From: Demequina soli
GTDB taxonomy: Bacteria; Actinomycetota; Actinomycetes; Actinomycetales; Demequinaceae
Reading direction: 5' to 3'
Assembly: GCF_000971195.1 (NCBI RefSeq)
Contig: NZ_BBLZ01000001.1
Location: 600,667 to 664,666, forward strand
DNA: 64,000 nt
The position numbers and the translations under genes are program-made. The notes below the pieces were generated by a model that was not told the origin of the DNA, searched no databases, and saw nothing but the letters and a program-made list of their open reading frames with translations. Below, piece by piece: positions 52,418 to 62,790 of this stretch (position 1 is the stretch's first letter; each line of letters begins with the position of its first letter).

Positions 52418-53842
52418 CTACCCCTCGGCGGCCAGGGACCACTTGGCGCCGTCGGCCGCGTCCGCGATGACGATGCCCGCGTCGGCGAGGCGGTCGCGGA
52501 TCGCGTCCGCGGTGCCCCAGTCCCTGGCGGCGCGCGCGGCGGCGCGGGCGTCGATGTCGGCCCGCACCAGCGAGTCGAGCGCGCGCATCGCGGCGTCGGA
52601 CGAGCCTGCCCTCTCGCCTGCCCACTCGGGCGCGGCGGGGTCGAGGCCCAGGACGTCGAGCATCGCCCGAGCGGACAGCAGCGCGGCGGCGACCGCCGCA
52701 TCGTCCCCCGCGGTGAGCGCGGCGTTGCCGGCGCGCACGGTCTCGTGGATGACGGCGAGCGCGCGCGGCACGCCCAGGTCGTCGTCCATCGCGTCGACGA
52801 ACGCCTCGGGCAGCTCGGCGGCGGCGACGGCCGCCGACGACACCGCGCCCACCCGCTCCGAGGCGCGCGCGACGAAGCCCGTGAAGCGGCCCCACTGCGC
52901 GGTCGCCTCGTCGAGCGTGGAGGCGGAGTACTCGAGCATCGAGCGGTAGTGGACGGCCGCGAGCGCGAGGCGCAGCGCGGCGGGCTCGTGGGCCTCGAGG
53001 ACCTCGGACACCAGCAGGCCGTTGCCCAGCGACTTCGACATCTTCGCGCCCGACTGGGTCACCCACGCGGAGTGCATCCACAGGTGCGCGAAGCCGTAGC
53101 CGGCGGCGCGGGACTGGGCCTGCTCGTTCTCGTGGTGCGGGAAGCGCAGGTCGAGGCCGCCGCCGTGGATGTCGAACTCCTCGCCCAGGTAGCGGTGCGC
53201 CATCGCCGAGCACTCGATGTGCCAGCCCGGGCGGCCCGGTCCCCAGGGGGAGTCCCACGAGGCGGTCTCGGGCTCGTCGTCCTTGCGGGCCTTCCAGAGC
53301 GCGAAGTCGTGCGGGTCGCGCTTGTCCTCGACGGGCGAGTCCTGCGCGGGCGACAGGTCGTCGAGCGCCTGGCGCGTGAGCGAGCCGTAGCCGTCGAAGG
53401 AGCGCACGTCGAAGTACACCGAGCCGGCCTGCTCGTAGGCGTGGCCGTTGTCGATGAGGCGCGCGATGATCGCGAGGATCTCGGGGATGTGGCCGGTCGC
53501 GCGCGGCTCGGCGGCCGGGGGCTTCACGCCGACCGCGGCGTACGCCGCCTGGAACTCGCGCTCGAAGCGCAGCGCCCAGGCCCACCACTCGACGCCGGCC
53601 TCGGCGGCCTTCCAGAGGGTCTTGTCGTCGATGTCGGTGACGTTGCGGACCAGGGTGACCCGGTAGCCCGTGCGCTCGAGCCAGCGCTGCAGCACGTCGA
53701 ACGCGACGGCGCTGCGCAGGTGGCCCACGTGGGGGGAGCTCTGGACGGTGGGTCCGCACAGGTAGATGCCCACCTTGCCCGGGTTCATGGGCGCGAACTC
53801 GCGCTCCTCGCGGGTGGCGGTGTCGAACAGGCGGAGGGTCAC
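52418..53842 (-). CDS. cysS: Cysteinyl-tRNA synthetase
   Basis: A 474-residue class I synthetase: zinc/HIGH region [35 protein letters not shown] near 230, and KMSKS in [11 protein letters not shown] near 270. TAGCCT six bases before the GTG suggests leaderless initiation. A GGACGATGCG-type site sits in the C-terminal part (GDDA). Confidence 0.96.
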   Translation of the reverse strand: MTLRLFDTATREEREFAPMNPGKVGIYLCGPTVQSSPHVGHLRSAVAFDVLQRWLERTGYRVTLVRNVTDIDDKTLWKAAEAGVEWWAWALRFEREFQAAYAAVGVKPPAAEPRATGHIPEILAIIARLIDNGHAYEQAGSVYFDVRSFDGYGSLTRQALDDLSPAQDSPVEDKRDPHDFALWKARKDDEPETASWDSPWGPGRPGWHIECSAMAHRYLGEEFDIHGGGLDLRFPHHENEQAQSRAAGYGFAHLWMHSAWVTQSGAKMSKSLGNGLLVSEVLEAHEPAALRLALAAVHYRSMLEYSASTLDEATAQWGRFTGFVARASERVGAVSSAAVAAAELPEAFVDAMDDDLGVPRALAVIHETVRAGNAALTAGDDAAVAAALLSARAMLDVLGLDPAAPEWAGERAGSSDAAMRALDSLVRADIDARAAARAARDWGTADAIRDRLADAGIVIADAADGAKWSLAAEG

Positions 53843-53888
53843 GCGCCCAGGCTACCGGTCGCCACGTCCCAGCACCCCTCGCGCGGCT

Positions 53889-54032
53889 CGGGACGGTGAG
53901 TCCTCAAGAATCGCGTCCTGGAAAGGTCCGGGGACGCTCAGTCCTTCGAGCACGCGCGACCCCCGACCGCGCAGGAGGACTGAGCGTCCCGAAATGCGTG
54001 CGGCGACCGATTCTTGAGGACTGAGCGTCCCG
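53889..54032. repeat. Family C repeats, locus 2
   Basis: Four units: CGGGACGGTGAGTCCTCAAG (53889) and GGGACGCTCAGTCC (53931) forward, GGACTGAGCGTCCCG (53977) and the 25-base CGATTCTTGAGGACTGAGCG unit (54008-54032) inverted. The outer pair of 25 bases matches with two mismatches, so nested stems can form. The block ends 10 bases beyond the ispF stop. Confidence 0.85.
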
Positions 54033-54041
54033 ACGCGGAGG

Positions 54042-54512
54042 TCAGGCGACCGCGATGAGCGCCGTCGCGATCGCGGCGATGCCCTCGCCGCGGCCGGTGA
54101 GCCCCAGCCCGTCCGTGGTGGTGCCCGCGACCGTGACGGGCGCGCCGCACGCGGCCGACAGCGCGGCCTCCGCCTCGGCGCGCCGCGGCGCGAGCTTGGG
54201 ACGGTTGCCGATCACCTGGACCGCGACGTTGCCGATCTCGAACCCGGCGGCCCGCACCAGCCGCGCGCTCTCCGCGAGCAGCGCGGTGCCGGCCGCGCCG
54301 GCCCACTCGGGGCGCGAGGTGCCGAAGTTGGATCCGAGGTCCCCCAGCCCCGCCGCGGACAGCAGCGCGTCGCACGCGGCGTGCGCGGCGACGTCGGCGT
54401 CGGAGTGCCCCTCGAGGCCCCGCTCGCCCGGCCACTCGAGCCCGGCGACCATGAGCGGCCGGTCGCCGCCGAACGCGTGGACGTCCACGCCGATCCCGGT
54501 GCGGATGTTCAC
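54042..54512 (-). CDS. ispF: 2-C-methyl-D-erythritol 2,4-cyclodiphosphate synthase
   Basis: A 156-residue MEP-pathway enzyme. Metal ligands are in [10 protein letters not shown] (Asp, His) and the conserved loop [38 protein letters not shown] is at the C-terminus. The ATG overlaps the ispD stop by four bases. Confidence 0.95.
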   Translation of the reverse strand: MNIRTGIGVDVHAFGGDRPLMVAGLEWPGERGLEGHSDADVAAHAACDALLSAAGLGDLGSNFGTSRPEWAGAAGTALLAESARLVRAAGFEIGNVAVQVIGNRPKLAPRRAEAEAALSAACGAPVTVAGTTTDGLGLTGRGEGIAAIATALIAVA

Positions 54513-55192
54513 ATGGCCTCCTCGAGAGCGGACGCGGCCGCGAGGTGCTCGGCGAGCGCGAGGTCGCCCGCGTGGGTGATCTTGACGCCGGCCTCGTGGC
54601 CCTCGGTCGCGACGACGCGGTAGCCGAGCGCGCGCGCCAGCGACGCGTCGTCCGTCGCCTCGGACCCGCCGCGCGCGTGCGCGTCGAGCAGGACGGACGC
54701 GCGGAACGCCTGCGGCGTCTGGACGATGCGGAATCCGGCGCGGTCGACCGGCTCGCCGAGCGCGCCGTCGGGTCCGGGCGCGGTGACGAGCGTGTCGACC
54801 ACCGGCACCACGGGGATGGCGCCGTCCGCGCCGGCCTCGATCGCCGCGGCGACCGCGCGCATGGTGGGCACGGGCTGGAAGGCGCGCGCCGCATCGTGCA
54901 CCAGGACGATGTCCTCGGGCGCGAGCGCGAGCGCCGCGAGCCCCGCGTTGACCGAGGCCTGCCGCGTGTCAGCGCCGGGCACGATGCGGGCGTCGAGCCC
55001 CGCGAGGGCGCGTGCGAACTCCTCGAGATGGGTCGGCGGCGCCGTCACCACCACGGAGGCGGCGACGCGCGCGATGCGGCGCACGGCATGCACGACGAGC
55101 GGTTCGCCCGCCACGACGACGAGCGCCTTGGGAAGGGAGGACCCGAGCCGGGTCCCGTAGCCCGCGGCCGTGACGACGGCCGCGACGGTCAC
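54509..55192 (-). CDS. ispD: 2-C-methyl-D-erythritol 4-phosphate cytidylyltransferase
   Basis: A 227-residue nucleotidyltransferase. CTP motif [19 protein letters not shown] at the N-terminus, [10 protein letters not shown] in the middle, [11 protein letters not shown] near 155 and EATDDASL near 175. The GTG start overlaps the carD stop (GTGA); longer frames upstream are not family-like. carD, ispD and ispF form one coupled unit. Confidence 0.94.
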   Translation of the reverse strand: MTVAAVVTAAGYGTRLGSSLPKALVVVAGEPLVVHAVRRIARVAASVVVTAPPTHLEEFARALAGLDARIVPGADTRQASVNAGLAALALAPEDIVLVHDAARAFQPVPTMRAVAAAIEAGADGAIPVVPVVDTLVTAPGPDGALGEPVDRAGFRIVQTPQAFRASVLLDAHARGGSEATDDASLARALGYRVVATEGHEAGVKITHAGDLALAEHLAAASALEEAM

Positions 55193-55671
55193 GAGGCGAG
55201 GACCTCGTCGAGACGGGTCTCGGCGGCGGCCTCGTCGCACTTCTCGGCGAGCGCGAGCTCCGAGACGAGGATCTGGCGCGCCTTGTGGAGCATGCGCTTC
55301 TCGCCGGCGGACAGGCCCTTGTCGGTGTCGCGGCGGGACAGGTCGCGGACGACCTCGGCCACGCGGATCACGTCGCCGGAGGCGAGCTTCTCGACGTTGG
55401 CCTTGTAGCGGCGCGACCAGTTGGTCGGCTCCTCGATGTAGGGCTCGCGCAGCACGCCGAACACCTTCTCGAGGCCGGCCTGGTCGACGACGTCGCGGAC
55501 GCCCACCAGGTCGACGTTCTCCGCCGGGACCTCGATGGTCAGGTCACCCTGCGCCACCTTGAGCTTGAGGTAGATCTTCTCCTCGCCCCTGATGATGCGC
55601 TTCTTGATGTCCTGGATCTGGGCCGCCCCATGGTGGGGGTAGACGACGGTCTCGCCAACGACGAAGTTCAT
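55189..55671 (-). CDS. carD: CarD-type RNA-polymerase-binding regulator
   Basis: A 160-residue protein. [19 protein letters not shown] begins the Tudor-like RNAP-interaction domain; the DNA-binding helical domain holds [17 protein letters not shown] with the wedge-type Trp. CarD stabilises open promoter complexes and matters for rRNA transcription. The open frame extends upstream, but the family start is at 55671. Confidence 0.95.
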   Translation of the reverse strand: MNFVVGETVVYPHHGAAQIQDIKKRIIRGEEKIYLKLKVAQGDLTIEVPAENVDLVGVRDVVDQAGLEKVFGVLREPYIEEPTNWSRRYKANVEKLASGDVIRVAEVVRDLSRRDTDKGLSAGEKRMLHKARQILVSELALAEKCDEAAAETRLDEVLAS

Positions 55672-55889
55672 GGTGGAGGAATACCCTTCTCGACGGAACT
55701 CCATTCTACCACTTGGCATTTCCGCAATAACAGGTGCATCTTGCCTGGCAGCGGGCCGTTGGTCCCGTCGGGGCCATTTTCCGGGCATCCGGTGCCGAAA
55801 ACCGGGTGCGGGACCTCCCGGCCGGCGGTGGCTCCCCGGCACGGCGAGCCACTATCCTTCGAGTGACGTCACCCCGGAAAGGTCCCCCC

Positions 55890-56351
55890 GTGAAGCACCC
55901 CGTTCGCCTTCTGCCGCTCGCCGCGATCGCGCTCGTCGCGTCCGGCTGCAGCGTCGTCAACCCGATCACCACGCACAAGGACTACAACGCGTCTGACGGC
56001 ATCACCGTGGAGGTGGGCGACGTCAAGGGCATCAACCTCCTCGTGGTGACGGAGGCCAAGGACTCCCCCGCCGTGCTCGTGGGCACGCTGCACAACTACG
56101 GCACCGAGGACGTCCAGGTCTCGGCGTCCATCGACGGCTCGGGCATCACGACCATCGACGTGCCCGCGGGCGCCTCGGTGACGCTCGGCGGCCAGGACGC
56201 CGAGGAGCACGTCGAGGGCACCTCGACCGCCGCCCCCGGCCTGGTCCAGCCCGTGACCCTCCAGACCGACGCCACCGGCCAGGTCAGCGCCGACGTGCCC
56301 GTGCTCGACGGCACGCTCGAGGAGTACGCCTCGGAGCTCGACGGCCTGTAG
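55890..56351 (+). CDS. Small lipoprotein of unknown function
   Basis: A 153-residue protein. The GTG start gives a lipoprotein signal VKHPVRLLPLAAIALVASGC with Cys at about residue 20. The mature part (GITVEVGDVKGINLLVVTEAKD, then TLHNYGTEDVQVSASIDG) looks like a single beta-sandwich domain, similar to DNA-modification-neutral surface lipoproteins found beside carD in related genomes. No catalytic motif seen. It diverges from carD. Confidence 0.8.
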   Translation: MKHPVRLLPLAAIALVASGCSVVNPITTHKDYNASDGITVEVGDVKGINLLVVTEAKDSPAVLVGTLHNYGTEDVQVSASIDGSGITTIDVPAGASVTLGGQDAEEHVEGTSTAAPGLVQPVTLQTDATGQVSADVPVLDGTLEEYASELDGL

Positions 56352-56376
56352 GCCGCGCCCGACCGACCCACCCAGG

Positions 56377-56405
56377 CGCCGCATCGTCCCCCGGACGATG
56401 CGGCG
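56377..56405 (+). terminator. Terminator made of an inverted pair of the abundant 10-mer
   Basis: CGCCGCATCGTCC (56377-56389), loop CCC, GGACGATGCGGCG (56393-56405): a perfect 13-bp stem built from two inverted GGACGATGCGG copies, 25 bases after the lipoprotein stop. Confidence 0.85.
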
Positions 56406-56430
56406 TTCTGCTGTCGCGGCACGCTGACCG

Positions 56431-56543
56431 CGTGACCCTCACCCACACGGATTCTGCACTCGCGCGCCCCTTGGTCGGCGTATGCGACGCGAAGTGCAGC
56501 CCTGACACGATTCATCCGCGCTCCCGTGTGGGTCACGGTCACG
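56431..56543 (-). repeat. Family A element, copy 6 (core 56443-56531), inverted
   Basis: An 89-bp core in the same orientation as copy 4, following a plus-strand gene (stop at 56351). The basal stem is CGTGACC / GGTCACG, different from the bases in copies 1 and 3 but still paired. The inner arms CTGCAC and GTGCAG are complementary. Confidence 0.85.
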
Positions 56544-56555
56544 CGGGAAGGCCGA

Positions 56556-57335
56556 TCAACCGAAGCGGCCCGAGATGTAGTCCTCGGTGGCCTTCTCGGA
56601 CGGCGTGGAGAACATGGTCGCGGTGTCGTTCATCTCGATGAGCTTGCCCGGCTTGCCGGTGCCCGCGATGTTGAAGAACGCGGTGCGGTCGGAGACGCGG
56701 GCCGCCTGCTGCATGTTGTGCGTGACGATCACGATCGTGTACTCGTCCTTGAGCTCCTGCATGAGGTCCTCGATCGCGAGGGTCGAGATCGGGTCGAGCG
56801 CGGAGCACGGCTCGTCCATGAGCAGGATGTCGGGCTTGATCGCGATCGCGCGCGCGATGCACAGGCGCTGCTGCTGGCCGCCGGAGAGCGAGGAGCCGGG
56901 CTTGTCGAGGCGGTCCTTGACCTCCTCCCACAGGTTGGCGCCGCGCAGCGAGGACTCGACCAGGTCGTCGGCGTCCGCGCGGGAGATGCGCTTGTTGTTG
57001 AGCTTGACGCCCGCGAGGACGTTCTCCGCGATGGACATCGTGGGGAACGGGTTGGGGCGCTGGAACACCATGCCGACGTGGCGGCGCACGGCCACCGGGT
57101 CGACGCCGGCCTCGTAGAGGTTGACGCCGTCCATGAGGACCTCGCCCTCGACGCGCGCGCCGGGGATGACCTCGTGCATGCGGTTGAGCGTGCGCAGGAA
57201 GGTGGACTTGCCGCAGCCGGAGGGGCCGATGAACGCCGTGACGGACTTCGGCTCGATCGCGAGGGAGACGTCCTCGACCGCCAGGAAGTTCGAGTAGTAG
57301 ACGTTGAGGTTGTTGACGTCGATGCGCTTGGTCAC
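56556..57335 (-). CDS. pstB: Phosphate ABC transporter ATPase
   Basis: A 259-residue ATPase: Walker [30 protein letters not shown], signature [14 protein letters not shown], Walker [13 protein letters not shown], His switch [14 protein letters not shown], and the PstB-type tail [13 protein letters not shown]. Last gene of pstSCAB. Confidence 0.97.
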   Translation of the reverse strand: MTKRIDVNNLNVYYSNFLAVEDVSLAIEPKSVTAFIGPSGCGKSTFLRTLNRMHEVIPGARVEGEVLMDGVNLYEAGVDPVAVRRHVGMVFQRPNPFPTMSIAENVLAGVKLNNKRISRADADDLVESSLRGANLWEEVKDRLDKPGSSLSGGQQQRLCIARAIAIKPDILLMDEPCSALDPISTLAIEDLMQELKDEYTIVIVTHNMQQAARVSDRTAFFNIAGTGKPGKLIEMNDTATMFSTPSEKATEDYISGRFG

Positions 57336-57348
57336 GTGAAGAAGTCCT

Positions 57349-58326
57349 TTACCGGCCGGTCTTCGGGGAGAAGTAGCGAGAGATGAGGCGCGCCAGGAGG
57401 TTGAGCGCCATGACGATGAGGATGAGCACCAGGGCGGCGGCCCACGCGCGGTACTCGGTGATGTCGGACACGCAGGGCACCGAGGGGTCGTTGCAGGGCT
57501 GCGAGCCCTTGCGCCACTCGGACACGATGTACACCGGCAGCGCCATCATGCGTCCGTCGAAGATGTTGAAGTTCATCGAGTCGGACACGCCGACCGCGAC
57601 GAGCAGCGGCGCGGTCTCGCCGATGACACGCGCGATCGCGAGCGTGACGCCGGTGGTGATGCCGGCGATCGCGGTGCGCAGCACCACCTTGAGGATGGTG
57701 AGCCACTTGGGCACGCCGAGCGCGTACGAGGCCTCGCGCAGCTCGTTGGGCACCAGCCGCAGCATCTCCTCCGACGAGCGCACCACCACGGGGATCATCA
57801 GCACCGACAGCGAGATCGCGCCGACGAAGCCCGTCTTGGTGCCCGGCCCGACGATGAGCGCGAACATCGCGTAGGCGAAGAGGCCCGCGACGATGGACGG
57901 GATGCCCGTCATGACGTCGACGAAGAACGTGATGGACTTCTTGAGCCACCCGCGGCCGTACTCGACCAGGTAGACCGACGTGAGCAGGCCGATCGGCACG
58001 GAGATGACCGCCGCCGTCAGCGTGATGAGGACCGTGCCCCAGATCGCGTGCAGGATGCCGCCCGACGGCATGCCGCCGAACACGCCGCGCATCGACTGCT
58101 GCAGGAAGTCCAGGTTGAAGTTGTGGTCGCCGTTGGAGTCGACGAAGAACCGGTCGATGCCCTTGGTCACCACGGTGATGGTCAGCCAGATCAGCGGGAT
58201 GATCGCCAGCAGGAACGCGAGGTAGACCAGCACGGTCATGGCGCCGTTGGAGGCGCGGCGGCGCAGGCTCAGCGAGCCCATCGGGTTGACGCCCGTGCGG
58301 GGGGACGATGCGGTGGTCGTGGCCAT
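57349..58326 (-). CDS. pstA: Phosphate ABC transporter permease PstA
   Basis: A 325-residue permease with about six helices; EAA-loop region [28 protein letters not shown] loop near 285 ([13 protein letters not shown]) has two Cys. ATG overlaps the pstC stop (TGATG). A GGACGATGCGG site encodes TASSP at the N-terminus. Confidence 0.94.
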   Translation of the reverse strand: MATTTASSPRTGVNPMGSLSLRRRASNGAMTVLVYLAFLLAIIPLIWLTITVVTKGIDRFFVDSNGDHNFNLDFLQQSMRGVFGGMPSGGILHAIWGTVLITLTAAVISVPIGLLTSVYLVEYGRGWLKKSITFFVDVMTGIPSIVAGLFAYAMFALIVGPGTKTGFVGAISLSVLMIPVVVRSSEEMLRLVPNELREASYALGVPKWLTILKVVLRTAIAGITTGVTLAIARVIGETAPLLVAVGVSDSMNFNIFDGRMMALPVYIVSEWRKGSQPCNDPSVPCVSDITEYRAWAAALVLILIVMALNLLARLISRYFSPKTGR

Positions 58327-59330
58327 CAGTTGGCTCCCGAGAACTCGGAACGGCGCGACACGATCCAGCGGGCCAGCATGTTGACCAGCAGCGTGATGAC
58401 GAACAGCGCGAGGCCCAGCGCGATGAGCGCCGAGACGCCCTGCGTGTTCGCCTCGGGGAACTGGGCCGCGATGTAGGACGCGATGGTGTTGTGGCTCGAC
58501 GCGTTGAGCAGGCTCCACGAGTAGCTGAGGCCCACCGACAGGATCATGTAGACCGCCATCGTCTCGCCGAGCGCGCGGCCCAGGCCCAGCATCGTCGCCC
58601 CGACGATGCCCGAGCGGCCGAACGGGAAGACGGCCATGCGGACCATCTCCCAGCGGGTGGCGCCCATCGCGAGCGCGGCCTCCTCGTGCAGCTTGGGCGT
58701 CTGGAGGAACACCTCGCGCGTGACGGCGGTGATGATCGGGATGACCATGATCGCGAGGACGATGCTGGCGGACAGGGCCACGCGGCCCGTCGCCGAGACG
58801 GTGCCGTCCTCGGCGGGCGCGAACAGCGGGAACCAGCCGAACCAGTCGGCGAGCCACTGGTAGAACGGCTGGAGGAACGGCACGAGCACCATGCCGCCCC
58901 AGAGGCCGTAGACCACGGAGGGGATCGCGGCGAGCAGGTCGACCATGTACGCGAGGCCCGTCGCGAGGCGGCGGGGCGCATAGTGCGAGATGAACAGCGC
59001 GATGCCGATCGACAGCGGGGTCGCGATGAGGAGCGCGACGGTCGAGATCAGCACGGTGCCGAAGATGAGGTAGCCCGCGATCTCGATGAGGCTCTGGCCC
59101 TTCTCGGGGCTGATCCACGCGACCTTGTCGAGGTAGTCGCCCGACGAGTCCGTCAGCGCGGGCCAGGCCTCGAGCAGGAGGAACGTCGCGACCGCGGCGA
59201 GGACGACGAGGATGAGGCTCGCCGAGGCGGCCGACAGCCCGAAGAAGATCTTGTTCGCCGCCCGCTCGGTGTGCGCGGTCAGGGGGGTCCCCTCCGCCGT
59301 CACCTCGCTCGCGGCCCTGGTGGTGCTCAC
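58326..59330 (-). CDS. pstC: Phosphate ABC transporter permease PstC
   Basis: A 334-residue permease; EAA-loop region HEEAALAMGATRWEMVRMAVFPFGRSGIVG, and AIPSVVYGLWGGMVLVPFLQP in the middle. It follows pstS after 88 bases that hold a strong hairpin, and overlaps pstA. Confidence 0.95.
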   Translation of the reverse strand: MSTTRAASEVTAEGTPLTAHTERAANKIFFGLSAASASLILVVLAAVATFLLLEAWPALTDSSGDYLDKVAWISPEKGQSLIEIAGYLIFGTVLISTVALLIATPLSIGIALFISHYAPRRLATGLAYMVDLLAAIPSVVYGLWGGMVLVPFLQPFYQWLADWFGWFPLFAPAEDGTVSATGRVALSASIVLAIMVIPIITAVTREVFLQTPKLHEEAALAMGATRWEMVRMAVFPFGRSGIVGATMLGLGRALGETMAVYMILSVGLSYSWSLLNASSHNTIASYIAAQFPEANTQGVSALIALGLALFVITLLVNMLARWIVSRRSEFSGAN

Positions 59331-59355
59331 GCTGATTCTCCGTCTACGCGTTGAA

Positions 59356-59399
59356 GGACGGTGGTGGACTCATCCTTGCGGACAAGCCCACCACCGTCC
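59356..59399. other. Perfect 12-bp hairpin between pstS and pstC
   Basis: GGACGGTGGTGG (59356-59367) pairs perfectly with CCACCACCGTCC (59388-59399), 20 bases after the pstS stop. It probably limits read-through or protects pstS mRNA, as the hairpin at 15804-15835 may do in the other ABC operon. Confidence 0.75.
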
Positions 59400-59418
59400 A
59401 ATTCAGCCTTGATCAGGC

Positions 59419-60549
59419 TCAGCCCGCGATCTGGGCGAGGATGTCCTCGACCTGCGCGGAGAGGTCGGTCGGCAGCGGGGCCGAGCCGGAGGCCGAGGCC
59501 GCGGCCTGCTGGCCCGCCTCGGAGGCGACGTAGGAGAGGAAGCCGGTCACGTTGGCGGCCTCGGTCGCGTCGTCGTAGGACTGGCACACGATCGCGTACG
59601 ACAGCAGCATGAGCGGGTAGGCGCCCGACTGGGTCGTGGTGCGGTTGATCGTGTACGCGAGGTCGTTGTCGCCGTTCACCGAGGCGACGGTCGAGTCGGA
59701 CAGCGTGGTCGCGGCGCCCTCGGAGGACGGCGCGTTGTACTCCTCGCCGACCTTGATGGCGACCTTGCCCATGTCGCCGGCCTTCGAGTCGTCGGCGTAG
59801 CCGATCGCACCCTCGGTGCCGGTCACGATCTCCATGAGGCCCGAGGTGCCCTGGCCCGACTCGCCCTTGTCCGTGGGCCACACGCCCGAGGCGTCGTAGC
59901 CCCACGCGCCGTCAGAGGTCTGCGCGAGGTAGTCGGTGAAGTTCTTGGTGGTGCCCGAGTCGTCGGCGCGGTGGACGATCGTGATCGCGGTGTCGGGAAG
60001 CGTGACGCCGTCGTTCTGCGACGCGATCGCGTCGTCGTTCCACTTGGTGATCTTGCCGTCGAAGATCTTCGCGATGGTCGCGGAGTCGAGGTTCAGCGAG
60101 GTCACGCCCGGGAGGTTGAAGACGACCGCGATGGGCGAGATGTAGACGGGCAGGTTGATCGCGCCGTCGGTGCCGCAGCGGGCCGCGGCGGCGTCGTACT
60201 CGCCGTCGGCCTCGGACAGCGCCGAGTCGGAGCCGGCCCACGAGACCGCGCCGTCGAAGAACTGGGTGCGACCGCCGCCGGAGCCGACCGGGTCGTAGTT
60301 GATGACGAGGTCCGGGTTCTCGGACTGGAAGGCCGCGCGCCAGGTGTCCATCGCGGACTCCTGGGCCGACGAGCCGGCGCCGTTCAGCGTGCCCGAGAGG
60401 GCGGCCGTGGTCGCGCCCGCATCGGTGCCGGTGGTGGCCGTGTCGGAGGAGCCGGACGCCGCGGGCTCGTTCGAGGCGGAGCAGGCGGCAAGGGAAAGCG
60501 ACAGCGCGGCGGCGGTCAGAACCACGCCGGTACGGGTCACAAGCTTCAC
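59419..60549 (-). CDS. pstS: Phosphate-binding lipoprotein
   Basis: A 376-residue periplasmic-type binding protein anchored by lipobox LSLAAC. GAGGA stands eight bases before the GTG at 60549 (VKLVTRTGVVLTAAALSL). Phosphate-site motifs are LNGAGSSAQESAMDTW, VNYDPVGSGGGRTQF (beginning VIN), and HRADDSGTTKNFTDYL. First gene of pstSCAB, preceded by a PHO box. Confidence 0.95.
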   Translation of the reverse strand: MKLVTRTGVVLTAAALSLSLAACSASNEPAASGSSDTATTGTDAGATTAALSGTLNGAGSSAQESAMDTWRAAFQSENPDLVINYDPVGSGGGRTQFFDGAVSWAGSDSALSEADGEYDAAAARCGTDGAINLPVYISPIAVVFNLPGVTSLNLDSATIAKIFDGKITKWNDDAIASQNDGVTLPDTAITIVHRADDSGTTKNFTDYLAQTSDGAWGYDASGVWPTDKGESGQGTSGLMEIVTGTEGAIGYADDSKAGDMGKVAIKVGEEYNAPSSEGAATTLSDSTVASVNGDNDLAYTINRTTTQSGAYPLMLLSYAIVCQSYDDATEAANVTGFLSYVASEAGQQAAASASGSAPLPTDLSAQVEDILAQIAG

Positions 60550-60640
60550 TTCAGAAATCCTCACGTTGATGTGATGTCCCGGCTCCATGCCGGATGCCTT
60601 CACGTTAGGGAGGCCAGGTAACGGCGGACGGGGCGGAGTC

Positions 60641-60669
60641 TGAACTCACGGTGAACATCGGGTGAACCC
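60641..60669 (-). promoter_or_regulatory. PHO box upstream of pstS
   Basis: On the minus strand: GTTCACCCGAT, GTTCACCGTGA, GTTCA. These are 11-base direct repeats of the GTTCACC type bound by RegX3/PhoP-type regulators. They lie about 95-120 bases before the pstS start. Confidence 0.85.
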
Positions 60670-60843
60670 GCCGCTCCCGCGTCCGCGCGGGCCCCCGCCA
60701 CGCCGCACCCTCGGGCGATTTGGTAGATCATGGGCGGTTTCGCGGGATCCCCGCGTCGTATGGGTGGATGGTGGTCGGGCGGCCCGGTCGGCCCGGTCGG
60801 TACCTCCGGGGGCGCCCGGGGCGCACACCCCACGAACCCGCCG

Positions 60844-61539
60844 CTACGCCTCGAACGAGTACCCGACCCCGCGGACGGTCTGGATGAGCGTCGGCTCGGA
60901 CGGGTCCGCCTCGACCCGCGAGCGGATCCGCTTGATGTGCACGTCGAGGGTCTTGGTGTCGCCGAAGTAGTCCGAGCCCCACACGCGGTCGATGATGACC
61001 TGGCGCGGCAGCACCCGCCCGGCGTTCTGCGCGAGCAGGTGCAGCAGCGCGAACTCCTTGGGCGGCAGCGACTGCGCCTCGCCGTCGCGGATCATCTGGA
61101 GGCGCTCGGGGTCGAGCGTGATGCCCGCGACCGTGAGCCGCTCCGGCTCGTCGACGATGTCGCGCTGGCCCGACGCGTAGCGCCGCAGCACCGTGCGGAT
61201 GCGGGCGACCAGCTCGCGGCCCGAGTAGGGCTTGGTGACGTAGTCGTCGGCGCCGAGCTCGAGGCCGATGATCTTGTCCACCTGGTCGTCCTTCGCGGTG
61301 ACCATGATCACCGGCACGTCGGAACGCTCGCGCACCGCCTTGAACACCTCGGGCCCCGACATCCCGGGGAGCATGAGGTCGAGCAGGATGAGGTCGGCGC
61401 CGTCGCGGATGAAGGCCTCCAGGCCGGCCGTGCCGGTCGCCGCGAGCTCGACCGCGAAGCCCTCGCGCTCGAGCAGGAACTGCAGCGAGTCGCGGTACGA
61501 CTCCTCGTCCTCGACGACGAGGATCCGAGCCTCGGTCAT
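60844..61539 (-). CDS. regX3: Phosphate-responsive response regulator RegX3/PhoP type
   Basis: A 231-residue OmpR-family regulator. Receiver: ILVVEDEESYRDSL, phospho-Asp in LILLDLMLPGMSG, Lys in YVTKPYSGREL. The C-terminal winged helix ends TLDVHIKRIRSRVEADPSEP and TVRGVGYSFE. ATG overlaps the senX3 stop. Confidence 0.95.
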   Translation of the reverse strand: MTEARILVVEDEESYRDSLQFLLEREGFAVELAATGTAGLEAFIRDGADLILLDLMLPGMSGPEVFKAVRERSDVPVIMVTAKDDQVDKIIGLELGADDYVTKPYSGRELVARIRTVLRRYASGQRDIVDEPERLTVAGITLDPERLQMIRDGEAQSLPPKEFALLHLLAQNAGRVLPRQVIIDRVWGSDYFGDTKTLDVHIKRIRSRVEADPSEPTLIQTVRGVGYSFEA

Positions 61540-62651
61540 GATGTCCCCTCCTGGTGCACTGCGAGCTTGAACGTGAAGGTCGAGCCCACGCCGGGCTCCG
61601 ACCACAGCGACACCGAGCCGGAGTGCTGGTGCGCGATGTGCTTGACGATGCTGAGGCCCAGGCCCGTGCCGCCGGTCTCGCGGGAGCGTGCCGGGTCGGC
61701 GCGGTAGAAGCGCTCGAAGATGCGCTCCTGGTCCTTGACCTCGATGCCGATCCCGCGGTCGATCACGGACACGGACGCGACGCCGTCGCGCGAGAGGAGC
61801 GACACCACCACCTCCGAGCCGTCGTCCGAGTACGCGACCGCGTTGTCGATGAGGTTGCGCAGCGCCATCACGAGCAGGTCGCGGTCGGCGACCACCACCG
61901 GCCGGTCCTTGACGTCCGTGACGAGCCGGATCTGCTTGGCCTCGGCGCCCAGGCGCGCGGCCTCGACCGACTCGTGGACCACGCCGTCGAGGTGGAGCTC
62001 CTCGTGCTCGATCACGGATCCGCCGCCCTGGAGGCGCGAGATCTCGATGATCTCCTGGATCAGCTTGGTGAGGCGGCGCGACTCCTTGCGCATCTTCTTG
62101 GCGAACTTGCGCACCATCTCCGGGTCGTCGGCGCCCTCCTCGATGGTCTCCGCGAGGAGGCTGAGCGCCCCCACCGGGGTCTTGAGCTCGTGCGAGACGT
62201 TGACGGCGAACTCGCGACGGGAGGTCTCCGCGGCGCGGGACTCGGTGTTGTCGTTGGCGAGCGCGAGGCACAGCTCGTCGTCGAGCGGCGTCACCCTGAC
62301 GTGGACGTAGCGCGGGGCCGACAGCACGCCGCGGCTGACCGCAATCTCCCCCTCGAGCGCCATGTCGCGCCGCCACGCCTCCTCGGCGAGGTCCGCGAGG
62401 TCGGTGTTGAGCGCGCCGTCGGGGCGCGCGATGCCGAGCGCGGCCGCCGTGTGGTTGCTGTAGGCGCTGCGCCGGTCCCGGCGGATGATCACGGCGCCGG
62501 CCTGCAGCACCGCCATGAGCTCGCGGGTGCGGTGCGGCACCAGGGTCGCGGCGATCGCGTCGTTGCGGCGACTCAGCTGCGTTGCGAGGAAGGTGACCAG
62601 GGCGCCGACGGCGGCACCGATGATCACGGCGACCCATACCTCCGGACTCAT
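61536..62651 (-). CDS. senX3: Phosphate sensor histidine kinase SenX3 type
   Basis: A 371-residue kinase. One membrane helix at about 4-27 (VWVAVIIGAAVGALVTFLATQL), a PAS-like region, H-box FAVNVSHELKTPVGALSLLAETI, N-box LRNLIDNAVAYS, and G-boxes DRGIGIEVKDQERIFERFYR and GGTGLGLSIVKHIAHQHSG. TACTGT six bases before the ATG at 62651 suggests leaderless initiation, preferred over a longer in-frame start. Confidence 0.94.
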   Translation of the reverse strand: MSPEVWVAVIIGAAVGALVTFLATQLSRRNDAIAATLVPHRTRELMAVLQAGAVIIRRDRRSAYSNHTAAALGIARPDGALNTDLADLAEEAWRRDMALEGEIAVSRGVLSAPRYVHVRVTPLDDELCLALANDNTESRAAETSRREFAVNVSHELKTPVGALSLLAETIEEGADDPEMVRKFAKKMRKESRRLTKLIQEIIEISRLQGGGSVIEHEELHLDGVVHESVEAARLGAEAKQIRLVTDVKDRPVVVADRDLLVMALRNLIDNAVAYSDDGSEVVVSLLSRDGVASVSVIDRGIGIEVKDQERIFERFYRADPARSRETGGTGLGLSIVKHIAHQHSGSVSLWSEPGVGSTFTFKLAVHQEGTS

Positions 62652-62678
62652 GGCGCCACAGTAACCACGGCCCTGGCA

Positions 62679-62716
62679 GTTCACCCAATGTTCACGGGCC
62701 GCACCGATTGTTCACC
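62679..62716 (+). promoter_or_regulatory. PHO box in the senX3-phoU divergent region
   Basis: GTTCACCCAAT (62679), GTTCACGGGCC (62690) and a third GTTCACC at 62710. The spacing of the first two is 11 bases. It can regulate phoU and, by position, senX3-regX3 as well. Confidence 0.8.
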
Positions 62717-62790
62717 GTCGTCCCCGGGCGACCGTCGCATCGTCCCTGCCACGGATGCCAGACTGAGGGGGCTAAGCCAGAAGGAGAGCC